64,000 nucleotides of DNA from Pomphorhynchus laevis (GCA_012934845.2 WNNJ02002920.1:1-64000), one strand, 5' to 3'. Counted from the first letter of the stretch, positions 48,001 through 58,524 are shown. Numbers and translations are program-made. The notes: generated by a model from the sequence alone, not told the origin.

Positions 48001-51000
48001 ATGAAGAGTGAACCCGCTTTATCACCAGATGCCACTACGTATTTCGACAACGCGACCTTGTGGCTTTGAGTGTGCTTACAGAGAAGTCAAGAGAGAGTGT
48101 ATGCTCGAGGTTTAAACCCCGTACATATAGTTTGCAATGCACACGCCTTCCCCATTCGGCCACGCGGGGCTAATAATAACAATAATAACGATTTTATTAA
48201 TACACCAGGTTAATGCCTAAATGACATTTATCAACCAGTAAACATTCAGCAATGTTTCAATTCACAATCGAAATTTTTACACATTTCATACGAAAGGAAT
48301 TTTTAAACATGCATGTACAATTGAAATGAGATTACTCTAGAGGATACAATATTAGCACGGTAGCCGACAATAATATTGAAAGGCTGAAATGTAAAGGGCA
48401 TCAGTGACTGACGACGGTTCATCACCGTTATCAGCTTCCTTTAGTTATATCATGTCTCACGTGAGCATGATTTGTCAAGCCCCTATCTGAAACTTTGAAA
48501 TATTTACTAATTTCATAAATTTTGACAATCTTTTTGTACACATGGATAGGTGATTCCATTAATCTAATAAGTCAAACGATTCTATAATCGAGAAATAGTG
48601 TTTTATAACATATAATTTTACTGTTTAAATATTCATCTTTAAGCTTTAGGCGAATTCTACAGCTAAAAATAAAACCTGTTTTATTTATATTTTGTGAGTT
48701 ACTGCTAGCAAAAACTTTGTTCAGATAAATATTTGGCGTAGATTATAACTTAATTTTTGTACTGATTTTCAAGTTCAAATATTGTTACTTTAAATTCAAA
48801 TGATTAAATATTAAATTTTATATGGTTTTACTGAATAACAGAAGAAAATAATTTTCCTTTATTTGAAAAAAATCAATATTTCAATAGCACCGGCTGCCAT
48901 CGTTAGGATTCAAATTAAATGTTCACAAAATTTTGATAGTTAACATTTATGAAAAAGTACAATCATTGAAACAACTAAAAGCAAAATCATAAAAGCCAGC
49001 AAATCATTTAAGCCAGAATGCTAGCTATAAGGAAACAACATATAGCGACGCGTACACGTACTATACACTGCATGAGCTACTTTAATGCTGAGCAACGCTC
49101 ACAAAATACGCCAATGAATATATAAAATGAATATAATAATATATAGTTTAACTGGAAGAAAATAGAAAATAATTTCCGTTTATTTGAAAAAGTTCAAAAT
49201 TTCGATAGCTCCTGATATCACATTCAGTATTACAATAAAATATATACAAAATTTCGTATTTTAACATTTATACAAAAGTACAAGCATTGATGTGCTCCAC
49301 ATTTCCACATAAAAAGAAAAAGAAAATATCGAAAAACTAAAAATGCATACATCAAAAAATTGAACAACACACATTTTAAAACAAACAAAAAAGAAAAAAC
49401 AAAATCATAAATCAAAAAATATCATAAAACAACCGATAAAAACATGCGAATTGAATAATATAAATAATGTAATAATAGAGTAATTAATTGTTTTCTTAGT
49501 GTTACGTGATTTTGTTTGGGTTTAGATTAAATTATAATTAATTACTCGATTATCACATTATTTTTAATATTCAATTCGCATGTTTTTATCATTTGTTTTA
49601 TGATTTTACTTTTATTTTGTTTTCTGATTTTGTTTTTTTCTTTTTGTTTGTTTTAAAATTTGTTCTGTTCAAATCTTATTGTATGCATGTTTTATTTTTC
49701 GGTATTTTTTCCTTTTAAGTAGAAATGCGGGGCACATCAATACTTGTACTTTGTCATAAATGTTAAAAAAAACAAAATTTTTTGATTATTTTATTGTAAT
49801 CCTGATTATGATACCAGAAGCTATCAAAATATTGATATTAAAAAAACGGAAATTATTTTCTGTTTTGTTCCAATAAAACAATATAATCGAAATGGAAGAA
49901 GATTATGGGCTTAGGATTTATTATCGTATATAACAAAAAACATTAAATGATTACAAATTATATATTATGTATGTAAATCATAAAGTGTAAAGCATCAATT
50001 AAAAATAATCAATAATCAATAGAATTATCAAAATAACAATAACTGTTAATTACAAGTATTGATGTGCCCCACATTTCTACTTGAAAAGAAAAAGAAAATA
50101 CCGAAAAACAAAACATGCATACACCAAAAAATTGAACAGCACACATTTTAAAACAAACCAAAAAGAAAAAACAAGTTCAGAAAACAAAATAAAAGTAAAG
50201 TCATAAAACAAATGATAAAAACATCGAATTGAATAATAAAAATAATGTAATAAAAGAGTAATTTATTATAATTTAATCTAAACCCAAACAAAATCATAGA
50301 ACAATGAGAAAACAAACAAATTAAAAAATTAAAATAATGTAATATTAGAATAATTAATTATAATTTAATGTAAGGTCTAAATCAGATTTATTATTAATCA
50401 TTAAATTATGTTCTTTCTGGATAAAATACGCTTCTTGAATTTTATACATTAAATACTCTTCTTGAATTTATACATTAGAAGAATTTATTTACATTACTTG
50501 AATGTTATGCATTAAATTTTATATTTAATGATTTATTTTTATTTAAAGTGCCACTATAGAAATACAATCTCGTTAAAGGATTCAACTTCTTAACGAGATA
50601 TAATTTGAACTTGTGCCACAGTAATTTTTTTTATCGTTTTTTGCGCTTGAATTTTTTTCGATTTTTCCCGGTATTTTTTAATGAATGTAAATTGGCTTAA
50701 CTCGTTCAATGTAAAAACTAGTAATGATTATATTACGTCCTTGGGTAAATTTTCGAAAATTATAAAACCCTACAATGCGATCTTATTTTTATTAAAGTAG
50801 CGTAAATAAATAACGCTTTCAAATAGTTACTAAAAAGTCAACACATTATGTATTAACATTTTATTTGTTCATTGTATTTATTAAATTTGGGTTAAGAGTG
50901 ACGCGATTCTACGACTATGCGTGACCCTGTAAATTCATAAGTTCTCTAGACATGCGAGTATTGAACACGTTGAGCAAAACAAGTTTCGCAATTTATTACT

Positions 51001-52212
51001 TAAATTATTTTAATTTTTAAATAATTTAAAATACATATTATAAATTTTAATATACACATCGGGGTACTAAATATTAAAGTATTGAATTAGCAAATTTTCT
51101 ATAGCGGCTGCTACCGGGAAATCAGGAAAAAATACATTGAATATAAATTACATTCATAAATATATTTTGTTTAATATTTCTTAATACATCAGGACACTGC
51201 TAATCAGCCTGGACGGGCATTATCATCTGCTGATCGAGACCTACATTTCACGTTTCGACCCTCATTATCTGCTTACTCCGTACACTGGTGCTGATCGTAT
51301 TTGAACTCAGGACGCCTATATCGCACTTCCAACGTTACATCCACTATGCTGGCTGCTCCAGTTATGTTAGTATACATTTATGTATATTATTTTTGGTAGA
51401 GGAATGTCGTGCTACAACCGGAATAATTACATTGAATATAAATATATTGTTAAACATGTCTTAATTAATTATTAATTATTCAGTCTGTCACTTTAAGGTT
51501 ACGTCACTTCTTAGTTTTCTAAATTTATCGTTCATTACTGAATGACCAAATTCAAATTCAAAATTGAATTTAAATATTAGTTTGTTTGATTTTTTATTTT
51601 GCTTAACATAATGAATTCTATTTCTTTTACATTAAATTTGTGCACGTTGCATTTTGATATAGATGCGAATCCAGTTGTTTGCAGGGATTTCATATAAATT
51701 TGTATATTACCAGTTTTAACAGAAATTCTTGAAATGTTATTTTTTTTCTGATGATAGCAGCTGAAATCAAAAATTTAACTTTGAATTATTAATCTTTTTT
51801 TACTTTCTCCTAATTGTAAATATTCTTAAATGAGCGAACAATCAATTTATAATATTTGGCGTTTCTTTACATTTACAAGAATAAATTAAAAAATAAAACT
51901 AAAATGAAACAGAAATGCTACTTCCTTCGGCAATACTTATGTACACTGAACACTTAGTCGTAAACAACTACGAGTGATCTCTGTATACGATTTATTGAGC
52001 ATCAATTGCAGCAAATATTCACCATCGTAATTTCATTGAAATTTGGTAATTTAGTTGAAAAAATTCTCTGTATTGTTGGATCGATACTGTCGTCCTTCAT
52101 TGCCCTAATCTTTCCGGCTATGTTTTCCATTGCAATTCAATACAACGATGACGGTTACAATAATTATACGTTTTTCAAAGTTAAACATTACAAGGTGTCA
52201 ATAATCGATGCA
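36030..52212 (+). CDS. AAAP-type amino-acid transporter (SLC38/SLC36-like), multi-exon, 5' partial
   Basis: Exons joined in phase: 36030-36121, 36177-36340, 38896-39013, 39104-39283, 41067-41159, 42881-42986, 44573-44755, 47642-47762, about 52012-52212. The first intron is only 55 bp; others reach 4 kb. TM1 reads LGEWQLACILSNCMMGVSIVAMP, closely following the family's N-terminal helix with its GVS...MP unwinding segment. Later come YDAIAGALLGKQVRLFVQS, PLSLSSGADRLGCISYCAI, WEGMTTSLPIFLLGMCCHP, AGVFGCLGFEGSLVPGDYLF and IPLLLHPCR, then SILSSFIALIFPAMFSI. These match helices 1-10 of vacuolar/plasma-membrane amino-acid transporters, nearest to SLC38A10/A7-like members by eye. Phases do not close between 39283 and 41067 or between 47762 and 52012, so a small exon may be missed at each. 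Substrate unknown. Confidence 0.75.
36445..36932. repeat. interspersed 100-bp repeat, two copies plus a fold-back
   Basis: AAGGTGACTTTCGCGTTGAAAA ... CTACTAACGGCACCATTGCC occurs at 36470-36560 and again at 36765-36860. A third partial copy lies at about 40215-40290. 36807-36842 pairs with 36893-36928 (CACCCTG/CAGGGTG, GACTTCCAATTCC/GGAATTGGAAGTC). Unknown MITE or SINE-like family inside intron 2. Confidence 0.65.
41414..41512 (+). other. unplaced candidate exon
   Basis: Acceptor TTTAAG and donor GTAATC bracket 99 bp reading YLREMLPKGFEATLAF and MMCIYKSAFLFMI, entered and left in phase 1. It sits in the transporter intron between exons that join perfectly without it, so it does not fit that transcript. 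It is GC-richer than the surrounding intron. It could be an alternative exon, part of a nested gene, or chance. Confidence 0.3.
43288..43572 (+). repeat. 280-bp direct repeat, copy A
   Basis: About 97% identical by eye to 45232-45515, from ATCGCTTTACTAAAATTTTT to CAGTTTATGCAAACATAT. The two copies flank transporter exon 44573-44755. Confidence 0.9.
44838..45022. repeat. degenerate tandem repeat, unit about 37 bp
   Basis: Five imperfect units around GGTGAAACAATAAAA-CTTGTAA-TATTG. The minus frame 45062-44820 is a by-product. Confidence 0.65.
45232..45515 (+). repeat. 280-bp direct repeat, copy B
   Basis: Second copy of 43288-43572 in the same orientation, in the next intron. Confidence 0.9.
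45902..45946. repeat. perfect 17-bp hairpin
   Basis: TTAATTGTGGCATTATT pairs with AATAATGCCACAATTAA around an 11-base loop, in the intron after exon 44573-44755. Confidence 0.9.
46095..46580 (+). mobile_element. Naiad-like fragment, N-terminal RT boxes
   Basis: Frame 46184-46495 reads KMKITNNYKRIDQINKDMY and YIITTIDKASNNFVF, almost identical to the minus-strand copy at 14501-14202. It extends one box further: TLPIGI, then KLHKYPIKPRLICSA across a frame break, the LP-Y-KLHK-P-R box of Penelope RTs. It shows what the MULE cut off at 14198. Confidence 0.72.
48003..48172 (-). mobile_element. tRNA-derived SINE with 14-bp target duplication
   Basis: On minus it starts AGCCCCGCGTGGCCGAATGG. The A box TGGCCGAATGG lies at 48152-48162 and the B box GGTTTAAACCT at 48108-48118, about 34 bp apart, the spacing of an internal Pol III promoter. 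The head resembles tRNA-Ser/Leu (GTGGCCGA-GG-AAGGCG). Flanks share ATAATAACAATAAT (47989-48002 and 48173-48186). It is not a functional tRNA gene: no cloverleaf 3' end and a non-tRNA body. Confidence 0.85.
48830..48960 (-). repeat. Penelope-type terminal repeat, single copy
   Basis: On minus, CTAACGATGGCAGCCGG-TGCTATTGAAATATTG followed by TTCAAATAAAGGAAAATT. It parallels the arms at 4825-5075 and 49155-49870. Confidence 0.55.
49155..49870. repeat. long inverted repeat, arms about 330 bp, Penelope-type termini
   Basis: Left arm about 49155-49490 and right arm about 49520-49870 are reverse complements at roughly 85-90%, with a short loop. The outer ends contain TGATATC...GCTATCGAAATTTTG and its counterpart CCTGATTATGATACC...GCTATCAAAATATTG. 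These are the same CTGA-stem-GAAA motif as in the other Penelope-type repeats. A third copy of the inner arm is at 50050-50335. It lies in a transporter intron. Confidence 0.78.
50050..50335. repeat. third copy of the 49.2-kb arm
   Basis: Same orientation as the left arm: AGTATTGATGTGCCCCACAT, AAAGAAAAAGAAAATACCG, CATGCATACACC, then GAATTGAATAATAAAAATAA. Confidence 0.75.
50336..51189. other. AT-rich intron sequence, nothing recognised
   Basis: No exon that would restore phase between 47762 and 52012 was found here by eye. Confidence 0.4.
51190..51362 (-). mobile_element. second tRNA-related SINE
   Basis: On minus: CAGCATAGTGG (A box-like, 51341-51351) and GAGTTCAAATAC (B box-like, 51297-51308), about 32 bp apart. 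A unique body with AAACGTGAAATG and a CCCGTCCAGGCTGATTAGCA stretch follows. The A and B boxes deviate slightly from consensus. No clear target duplication was seen. Confidence 0.6.
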
Positions 52213-52439
52213 GTAAGTTTAGTTTAAATAATTGTGATAAATTATTTGTTTTATCATTCTTCATCCATACAATTTTACTAAACATCAACTTATTGTCAGA
52301 CTTATTTTTATTATTTAAATAAACTATTCGTGCAGCAACCTTTTTAAACGAAATCTGTTAACAAATTTCAGTTAGAAATCTGCTGACGGCGTAGTTTATT
52401 TTATGAAAACACTAAAATCATTTTTAGATATACTAAGAC

Positions 52440-53110
52440 TGGCGGTGTCTTAGTATAAACAAAACAGAGCAAAAAAGCAACATATATAAACTATTATATA
52501 AACAATAGCATTTTCAATTTATGCGTTTTGTTTTAAAAAGTATAAACGAATTAAAATGAAAAGACAAACACAAAACGGAATTAATTTGCATCAACGGGGC
52601 AAATCAAATTGCTGATTGCAGAATAGATTATTGAGTTTTATAAGTTGAGTTTTTGCCTGGGCATAGTTGCAATTTAATGAATTTTTTGTGACAAATCGCA
52701 GAATCGCATTTAGTAGTAATTTAATCTCAAATACTATGTGCGGGATCACATTAATATATAAACAAAACACAGCGAAAATGTTGTATGTTATTGTTTATAA
52801 TGAACATGTTTGTTTTTAAAGTGCGAATTTTATTAAAACATTAAAAATGTTTATTATAGGCCGAAAATGTTTTTCCATTGTTTACAATATGAATAATAGC
52901 AAATTTAATGTGCTTTATTTCAAAAAGTGTAAACAAAGTGGTATTAAAAGACAAGCACGAAACGGAATTACAATTTCAGAAGGATGAATCGAACTGCTGA
53001 TTGTAGAATAGATTATTATTTGTTCTAAGAGGAAGTTATGCCAGAGCATAATTACAATTTAATGAATTTGGTGTTGCAAATTCTAACAATTTGAACTCAA
53101 GTATTCCTTT
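52440..53110. repeat. degenerate tandem duplication, unit about 330 bp
   Basis: 52440-52755 and 52757-53110 share ATATAAACAAAAC-GAGC, TTTAAAAAGTATAAAC, AAAAGACAA-CACGAAACGGAATTA, GCTGATTG-AGAATAGATTATT and ATTACAATTTAATGAATTT. Confidence 0.65.
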
Positions 53111-53126
53111 GACGGATGCTTCGTAG

Positions 53127-53340
53127 ATCATTTGATGTACACCAAATCAATTGGATTGTAATCACCCTAGCGATTACCGTTTCGTCGTCAATTTTACAAT
53201 GTATCAGTGGAGAATGTTTTGCGCTGCTAGCAACAGAGCAGGAGTACGATGCTGAGCGTCCGTCGTTTCACGATATTAGTAATGTCGTAACAATGCACAG
53301 GATATTGCTACCACACGTCACATGTCTAGAGATAAGTTAA
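53127..53340 (+). CDS. probable last exon of the transporter gene
   Basis: After acceptor CTTCGTAG the frame reads SFDVHQINWIVITLAITVSSSI, a plausible eleventh transmembrane helix. About 45 hydrophilic residues follow, with stop TAA at 53338. A polyadenylation signal AATAAA follows near 53545. Entry is in phase 2 while exon 52012-52212 exits in phase 0. Either a small exon in 52213-53126 is missed or this exon belongs to another transcript. Confidence 0.45.
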
Positions 53341-54259
53341 GCACGGTCGCACATGTAAATAAGCAGAACGTCCAGCGGAAATGTAACTTGCAGGTAGCCG
53401 TATCCTACGAATTTGCATCATTATTAATGTCGTTAGATTATCGTTTTGAGATTTAGAAGCTCTGTTGCAATATAGAAGCTCTAAAAAATAGTACAAACGA
53501 CTACGATACGATAGCCGCTAGGAGCGCATTACACAACCGTAAAATAAATAAAAATCTATTTTATAATCATACAAAGTACTAAATTCGTCCTGTATATTAT
53601 TCCCTTTTAGTTTTTACTTTGTGTTTATATTTTGAACATTTTTCAGCTAATATTCGTTTATTTAACTTATGCTAGTAATCACATTTAAGTACTACTCGTG
53701 CGTTTATTTTTTTATAATGTATTAACATTTCCATTAGCTGCTTTGTAGAAAATTACTAATGTCAGAATTCGTAAAGAATACGGATATACAGCTCATTTTT
53801 GTGGCTTGAAAAATGTAAAGTACATATCGCTTTACCAATAAGAAATTTTAATCAAACCATCTCTGCGTTTGAATATTTATAGTCTATATAACCAACTACA
53901 ATTACTGAGGAGTTGCTCTAACCTCAAAGCGTTTGTAGTTGTCGTGTCTTTCAGTAATACACATCGATTAGGTAGCACCCATCTTGTAGTATGCGTCTAC
54001 ATCACAATCCATTTCTATAGTAATAAGAAAGCTGCCTACAATCAATAACAAATCAACTAACTTTTAAGATATTAAACGTTATTAACTTTTAAGTAATTTT
54101 ATGTAACGAGAATAGAATACTGCATGTAGGTCACATGCTACATAATCACTATTTATAATAAAGCTGATTTTTCATTGTTTAAACTAAAACCTTTTTGAAT
54201 TTTCTTCGAAATTTAGGGTTCAAGAGCAACTTGTTATCTTTTAAACAAGATTTTAAAGA
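53341..54259. other. 3' flank of transporter gene, no gene seen
   Basis: Contains the likely poly(A) signal near 53545. Otherwise AT-rich with no recognised feature. Confidence 0.45.
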
Positions 54260-54785
54260 TTATAATCTTGAAATTTTTGTTTTAATATTCCCGCTTCCAA
54301 TCTTATTCTAAACTCCAGCAAATCGCAGGTGATTGCCTTTCATGGTACCCCTGTGACTAAAAAGAAACTTATGAGATTAGCACTCTCTACACTATCCTAT
54401 ATTTTGCAACCCCAACCACTCCTTATCTCTCGAGTCGAGTAAAATACCTGGGATTCACCGTTACGGTGAATTGGTCGGCGAAAGCTGACCTGGATAGACT
54501 CAAACGTATCCTGAAGAAAGCTAGGTGGGCCCTGAAACGGGCTCAACATCTATCATTGAATGGGAAAACCCAAGTGCGCCTCTGGGCTACTTGGGTTATC
54601 TCCAGATTAGTCTTATTTTCAAGAAGACGTCCCCCAGAGCAAAGTCTATGGTTTCTAAAGCTCCTTATCTCGAAATTACCAAGCATAGCCCACTTCGATT
54701 GGATTCTTCGGGGGGGGGGTGAAATATCCCGGGTGGTTCATTCGTTCAAGGCATATTTTCTAATATGCCTTGAAATTTTTTTAAA
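54260..54785 (+). pseudogene. LINE RT C-terminal fragment, family of unknown clade
   Basis: Frames give LNSSKSQVIAFHGTP, SRVKYLGFTVTVNWSAK, LDRLKRILKKARWALKRAQH and TQVRLWATWVISRLVLFSRR. The LNSSKSQ-FHG segment corresponds to the post-YADD RT box. KYLGFTV is the following conserved box. It matches 57545-57910 (LNSLKSQVVVFHG) in a second decayed copy. No RT catalytic core here. Confidence 0.6.
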
Positions 54786-55639
54786 CCAGATTTAAGGTAA
54801 ATTGTCTATTATCATTGTAAAATGTAGATATGGAAATAATGGTAATTTCGCTATAATAAGTTGCTTAATATTAAATGTATTAAATTGGATTTATCATTGA
54901 CATAAGAATTTTTTGTTCAGGGAATGCTTATAAATGGATGTATTCTTATCTTTATTCCGATACGAGAATTTCTCTAACCGATATATTATATGGTGATGAG
55001 CAAGCGATAACGATTGTAATAATTACGATAAAGCCAACGATGACAGAACCATCACATTATATTTTTACAATATATTTTTGTTAACAAACGAAATTGTCGA
55101 TATTGAACTTAACAAAGATAGACATTTTATCGAAAACAAACATATTGAAAAGTATTTGAATTAATCACAGTGCTCGCTTATTACCATTCAAAAGTAGATT
55201 CGACTTTTTTGTGTAATAAATTTAAACAAAAGACAGACAAGAAAATATTTAACAAACTCTTAAAATCAGTGGCTTGAATACAAATACCTATTTGAATACA
55301 AATAGACTCCTGTTATATATTATATCCTTCCATCAAATTACTCAAGTTTAACTATTACAATATTAATTGCGTCAACATGTTCTGTCGACGTCTTTGGCGA
55401 AATTTTGTTATTTTGGACGCTGATGATTTCGTTGTCTCCAAGAGAGAATACTAGTGACTTCGAGTTGAAATCGGAGTCCGGATTTACAGCTAGGTGTTTA
55501 TGTTCTATTACAATTAAAACAGTAGCGGTCATTATTGTTGTCAGATAATTAAAAAATTAAAACGATTATCTATTATTTTCAGATTCAATCTCAATCTATA
55601 ATAAGATCAAGTAACTATAATTTAATGTTGTTGAGATAT
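54786..55639. other. AT-rich DNA, no gene seen
   Basis: No exon or element recognised. The small minus frame at 55532-55338 has no family signature. Confidence 0.4.
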
Positions 55640-56265
55640 TTCCGGACCTCTTCGACTAACTTGTATTTTAGCTGGCTACATAATAGCTTCAGCTATCAGG
55701 TTGCATTACGACAGAAAGCATGCTGTCCAGACAACTCCACAGGGCGGGGCTCATCAGTGGACGTCTCTGTATCATCGTTGTTTCGCCCCTCAGTATGCAC
55801 CATATTGACGATAAACATAGTGGTCCTCCATCAAGTTGAAATGATGCATTGAAATCGTCTTGTTGGTATTCGGTTGAATTTCATTTTGTTGAGATAGTTC
55901 CGGACCTCTTCGATACAAGTTAGTATCGAATTGTATTTTAACTTGTATTTAAACTTGTTATAATACAAGTTAGTCGAAGAGGTCCAAAAATATCACAGCA
56001 AAATGAAATATAACCGACTACCAACAAGACAATTTCAATGCATCATTTCAATCTGATGGAGGATCACCATGTTTATCGTCAATATAGTACATGCTGAGGG
56101 ACGAAATAACGATAATACAGGGACGTCCACTGATGATTCCCGCCATGTGGACTTATCTTGACAGCATGCTTTCTGTCGTAATGCGACCTGATAGCTGAAG
56201 CTATTATGTAGCCAGCTAAAATACAAGTTAGTCGCAAAGGTCCGCCTACCAACAAGACGAATTCA
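55640..56265. repeat. fold-back element, arms about 250 bp
   Basis: Arm 55640-55870 and the reverse complement of 56030-56230 share GTATTTTAGCTGGCTACATA, GCTTCAGCTATCAGGT and CATTACGACAGAAAGCATGC. They also share TCATCAGTGGACGTC, ATATTGACGATAAACAT and GATGCATTGAAAT. Identity is about 88%. Further partial copies of the ends (GGACCTCTTCGACTAACTTG) lie in the spacer and at 56225-56275. Both arms keep a short frame (CSIT-like residues vary), which follows from the repeat rather than proving coding. Confidence 0.8.
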
Positions 56266-56474
56266 ATGCATCATATAATTTAATGTATATGATAATAATG
56301 AAGAAACAGCAGTTTCTTGAATTGTTTATCAACAATATTCACAAAGATGAAAATAAAAATTGATTATATTCCCCCATGCAGCCACTAGAACTTGAAGCTG
56401 ACTAAGGACTCGACTAATGTGACAAGTCACTGAGTCATTATCCTATTACAATTATGGAGCTACTCTTTCTCTTA

Positions 56475-58075
56475 AGTCAATCCATACCTGGTGCGGTTTC
56501 AAGAGTAAAAATTTTTCGATTACAGATATCCTTAACTCATGGAGTCAGCTTCCGGAAACCTCCAAAACCCATTCGCCACGCTCCACTCGCGTCTGTCAGC
56601 TTTTGACGCATAGTCATATTAAGAAGGTCGCCATCACTATGGTTGTAGTTTCACCACCTGATATTGCTGGTATGAAAATTAGCCGTCGACTATTTTTACA
56701 AAAAAGCGATTACATAGCCTAAAGAACTGCGGCCCATTTTTATTCAAAACTCTCCAATTTTCATTTACGAAAAAACACTTGTGCGTAAACTCCGCGATCA
56801 TTTAAGTAAGCGAAATTTTATCCCACCAGGTTTTCATGGGTTTGTAAAAAGTCGATCGGCTCATTCTGTAATAGGTGAAGTGCACCAGTTTTGTCAAAAT
56901 AACATTCTTCAGCTTGTTGTGGATGTTGTTCTTGACTTTTCTGCTGCTTTTGACCGTATCTCTATTCCTTTTGTTATCTCCTCTCTCTGGTCCCTCGGGT
57001 TGCCTGCAAGAATTGTACAAAAAACCATTACATAGCCTAAAGAACTGCGGCCGATTTTAATTCAAGACTCTCTAATTTTCATTTACGAAAAAGCGCTTAA
57101 GCGTAAAATTCGCGATTATTTAAGTAAGCGAAATTTAATCCCACGAGGTTTTCATGGGTTTGTAAAAAGTCGATCGGCTTATTCTGTAATAGGTGAAATG
57201 CACCAGTTTTGTCAAAATAACATTTATCAGCTTGTTGTAGATGTCGTTCTTGACTTTTCTGCTGTTTTTGACGTATCTCTATTCCTTTTGTTATTTCTTC
57301 TCTCTGGTCTCTCGGGTTGCCTGCGAGGATTGTACAAAGCGATTTTTTTACGAGGATGTCCCTGATGCTCGTCAGTTCTTTACAATTATAGGTGTGTCTT
57401 AAGGGTCCCCATTTTATCCAATCTTATTTCTTGCTTCCCCAATTGTTCTGTTAAAACCATTTCAACGTGATCAACATATAATGGTATAAGCTGATGATAC
57501 CAAGCCTTGCTTTATGGACGCAGGACAAAGATGTAGTATTTAAAATCAGTCAATTCTTTTTAAGATTAAAGGATAAGTTATCCCCGTCCAATCTTCTTCT
57601 AAATTCCTTGAAATCGCAGGTAGTTGTCTTTCATGGCGCCCTGCCACCAATAAAAAGCTAAAGAGACTTGCAATATCTTCTCTTTCATCCATTCTTAGCA
57701 TTCAACCCTACCGATATTTACACATTTAGTAAGGTACCTGGGGTCTACCATTACGGTTAAATTGATCGCCAGATCTGACGTGAATAGATTTTAGAGTGCT
57801 CTGAAACGGGCCCAACATATGTGGGAGTGCTCAGGTGCACCTAGGCAATCTCGGGATCAGTCTTTATCTCAAGAGGACGTCCCCCAGAGCAAAGATTAAG
57901 ATTTCTGAAGCTCCTCACGTTGAGTATATAACCATCGTGAGCTGAGATTAGGCTCGCAGATGTGTGGCAGTCCCTGATTGGTTTAATCGGAAAAACGTCG
58001 CGTTGGTGTTTGCTGGTATGGCCGGATCCTCCTTTGATATAGAAGACTATCATCAAAGTCTAGGATAGGCTGTTT
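56475..58075 (+). pseudogene. decayed LINE RT (same family as 54260-54785)
   Basis: A pre-RT region reads ITDILNSWSQLPETSK and VVVSPPDIAGMKISRRL. The RT finger and block A follow (KELRPI, RKLRDHLSKRNF, GFHGFVKSRSAHSVIGE, VVLDFSAAFDRI). Block A is present twice through a 318-bp tandem duplication. Then come a damaged block B (QGSPF-PILFL) and catalytic box (ADDTKP), and LNSLKSQVVVFHG. Clade not assigned; no nuclease seen. Many stops. Confidence 0.65.
56709..57340 (+). repeat. 318-bp tandem duplication inside the decayed LINE
   Basis: 56709-57022 and 57027-57340 align end to end from ATTACATAGCCTAAAGAACT to GAATTGTACAAA, with about 7% differences. Confidence 0.92.
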
Positions 58076-58133
58076 CTCTTTATTGTTTTCAATTGTAAGA
58101 ACTGTTTTATCTTATTAGGTGCGTGTTTATTAG

Positions 58134-58373
58134 TTATCAATAAATCTTCAATCATTTAATGTATTTGTTTCGCGAACCAAATTCGATTCTGATGACTTTT
58201 TTTACTATGCCTCGCTTAGCAGTAACAACTTCAACAGGCAGTGGCGAAAGAAACGTGCTTTGTTCATGCAAACCGACAATCAAAAATGTTTTGCTTTTAG
58301 GCACCTCAGATATTTAGTTGAGGAACAGGATTCAAAACCTGAAATCATAGTAATTTCTTCTGATAACCTATGA
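58134..58373 (+). other. candidate terminal exon
   Basis: After acceptor-like TTATTAG the frame is open for 79 residues without an ATG early on. It includes KFDSDDFFYYASLSSNNF, RQWRKKRALFMQTDNQKC and RHLRYLVEEQDSKPEIIVIS, then SSDNL and stop TGA at 58371. The PEIIVISSD ending is again SUMO-interaction-like. Composition looks coding. It lies directly after the decayed LINE, so it could also be transposon 3' sequence. Confidence 0.35.
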
Positions 58374-58524
58374 TCTTTACTCAAATACATGTATCAACTA
58401 ACTTTAAAGCGGTTTACACGGATATTGGATATTTCTTTCGTTATTTTTTATCACAAATTCTATTCATGATTAATTATATTTTTTATTTAAAATACAAAAT
58501 ATCTTATGTAAAATGTCTTATATA

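Noticed and set aside
48102-48172. possible tRNA gene on minus
   Set aside because: A and B boxes are present but the acceptor stem does not close, the body is long and target duplications flank the whole unit. It is a SINE.
49230-49415. 61-residue hydrophobic minus-strand frame
   Set aside because: A/T-rich arm of an inverted repeat; the hydrophobic composition follows from T-rich codons.
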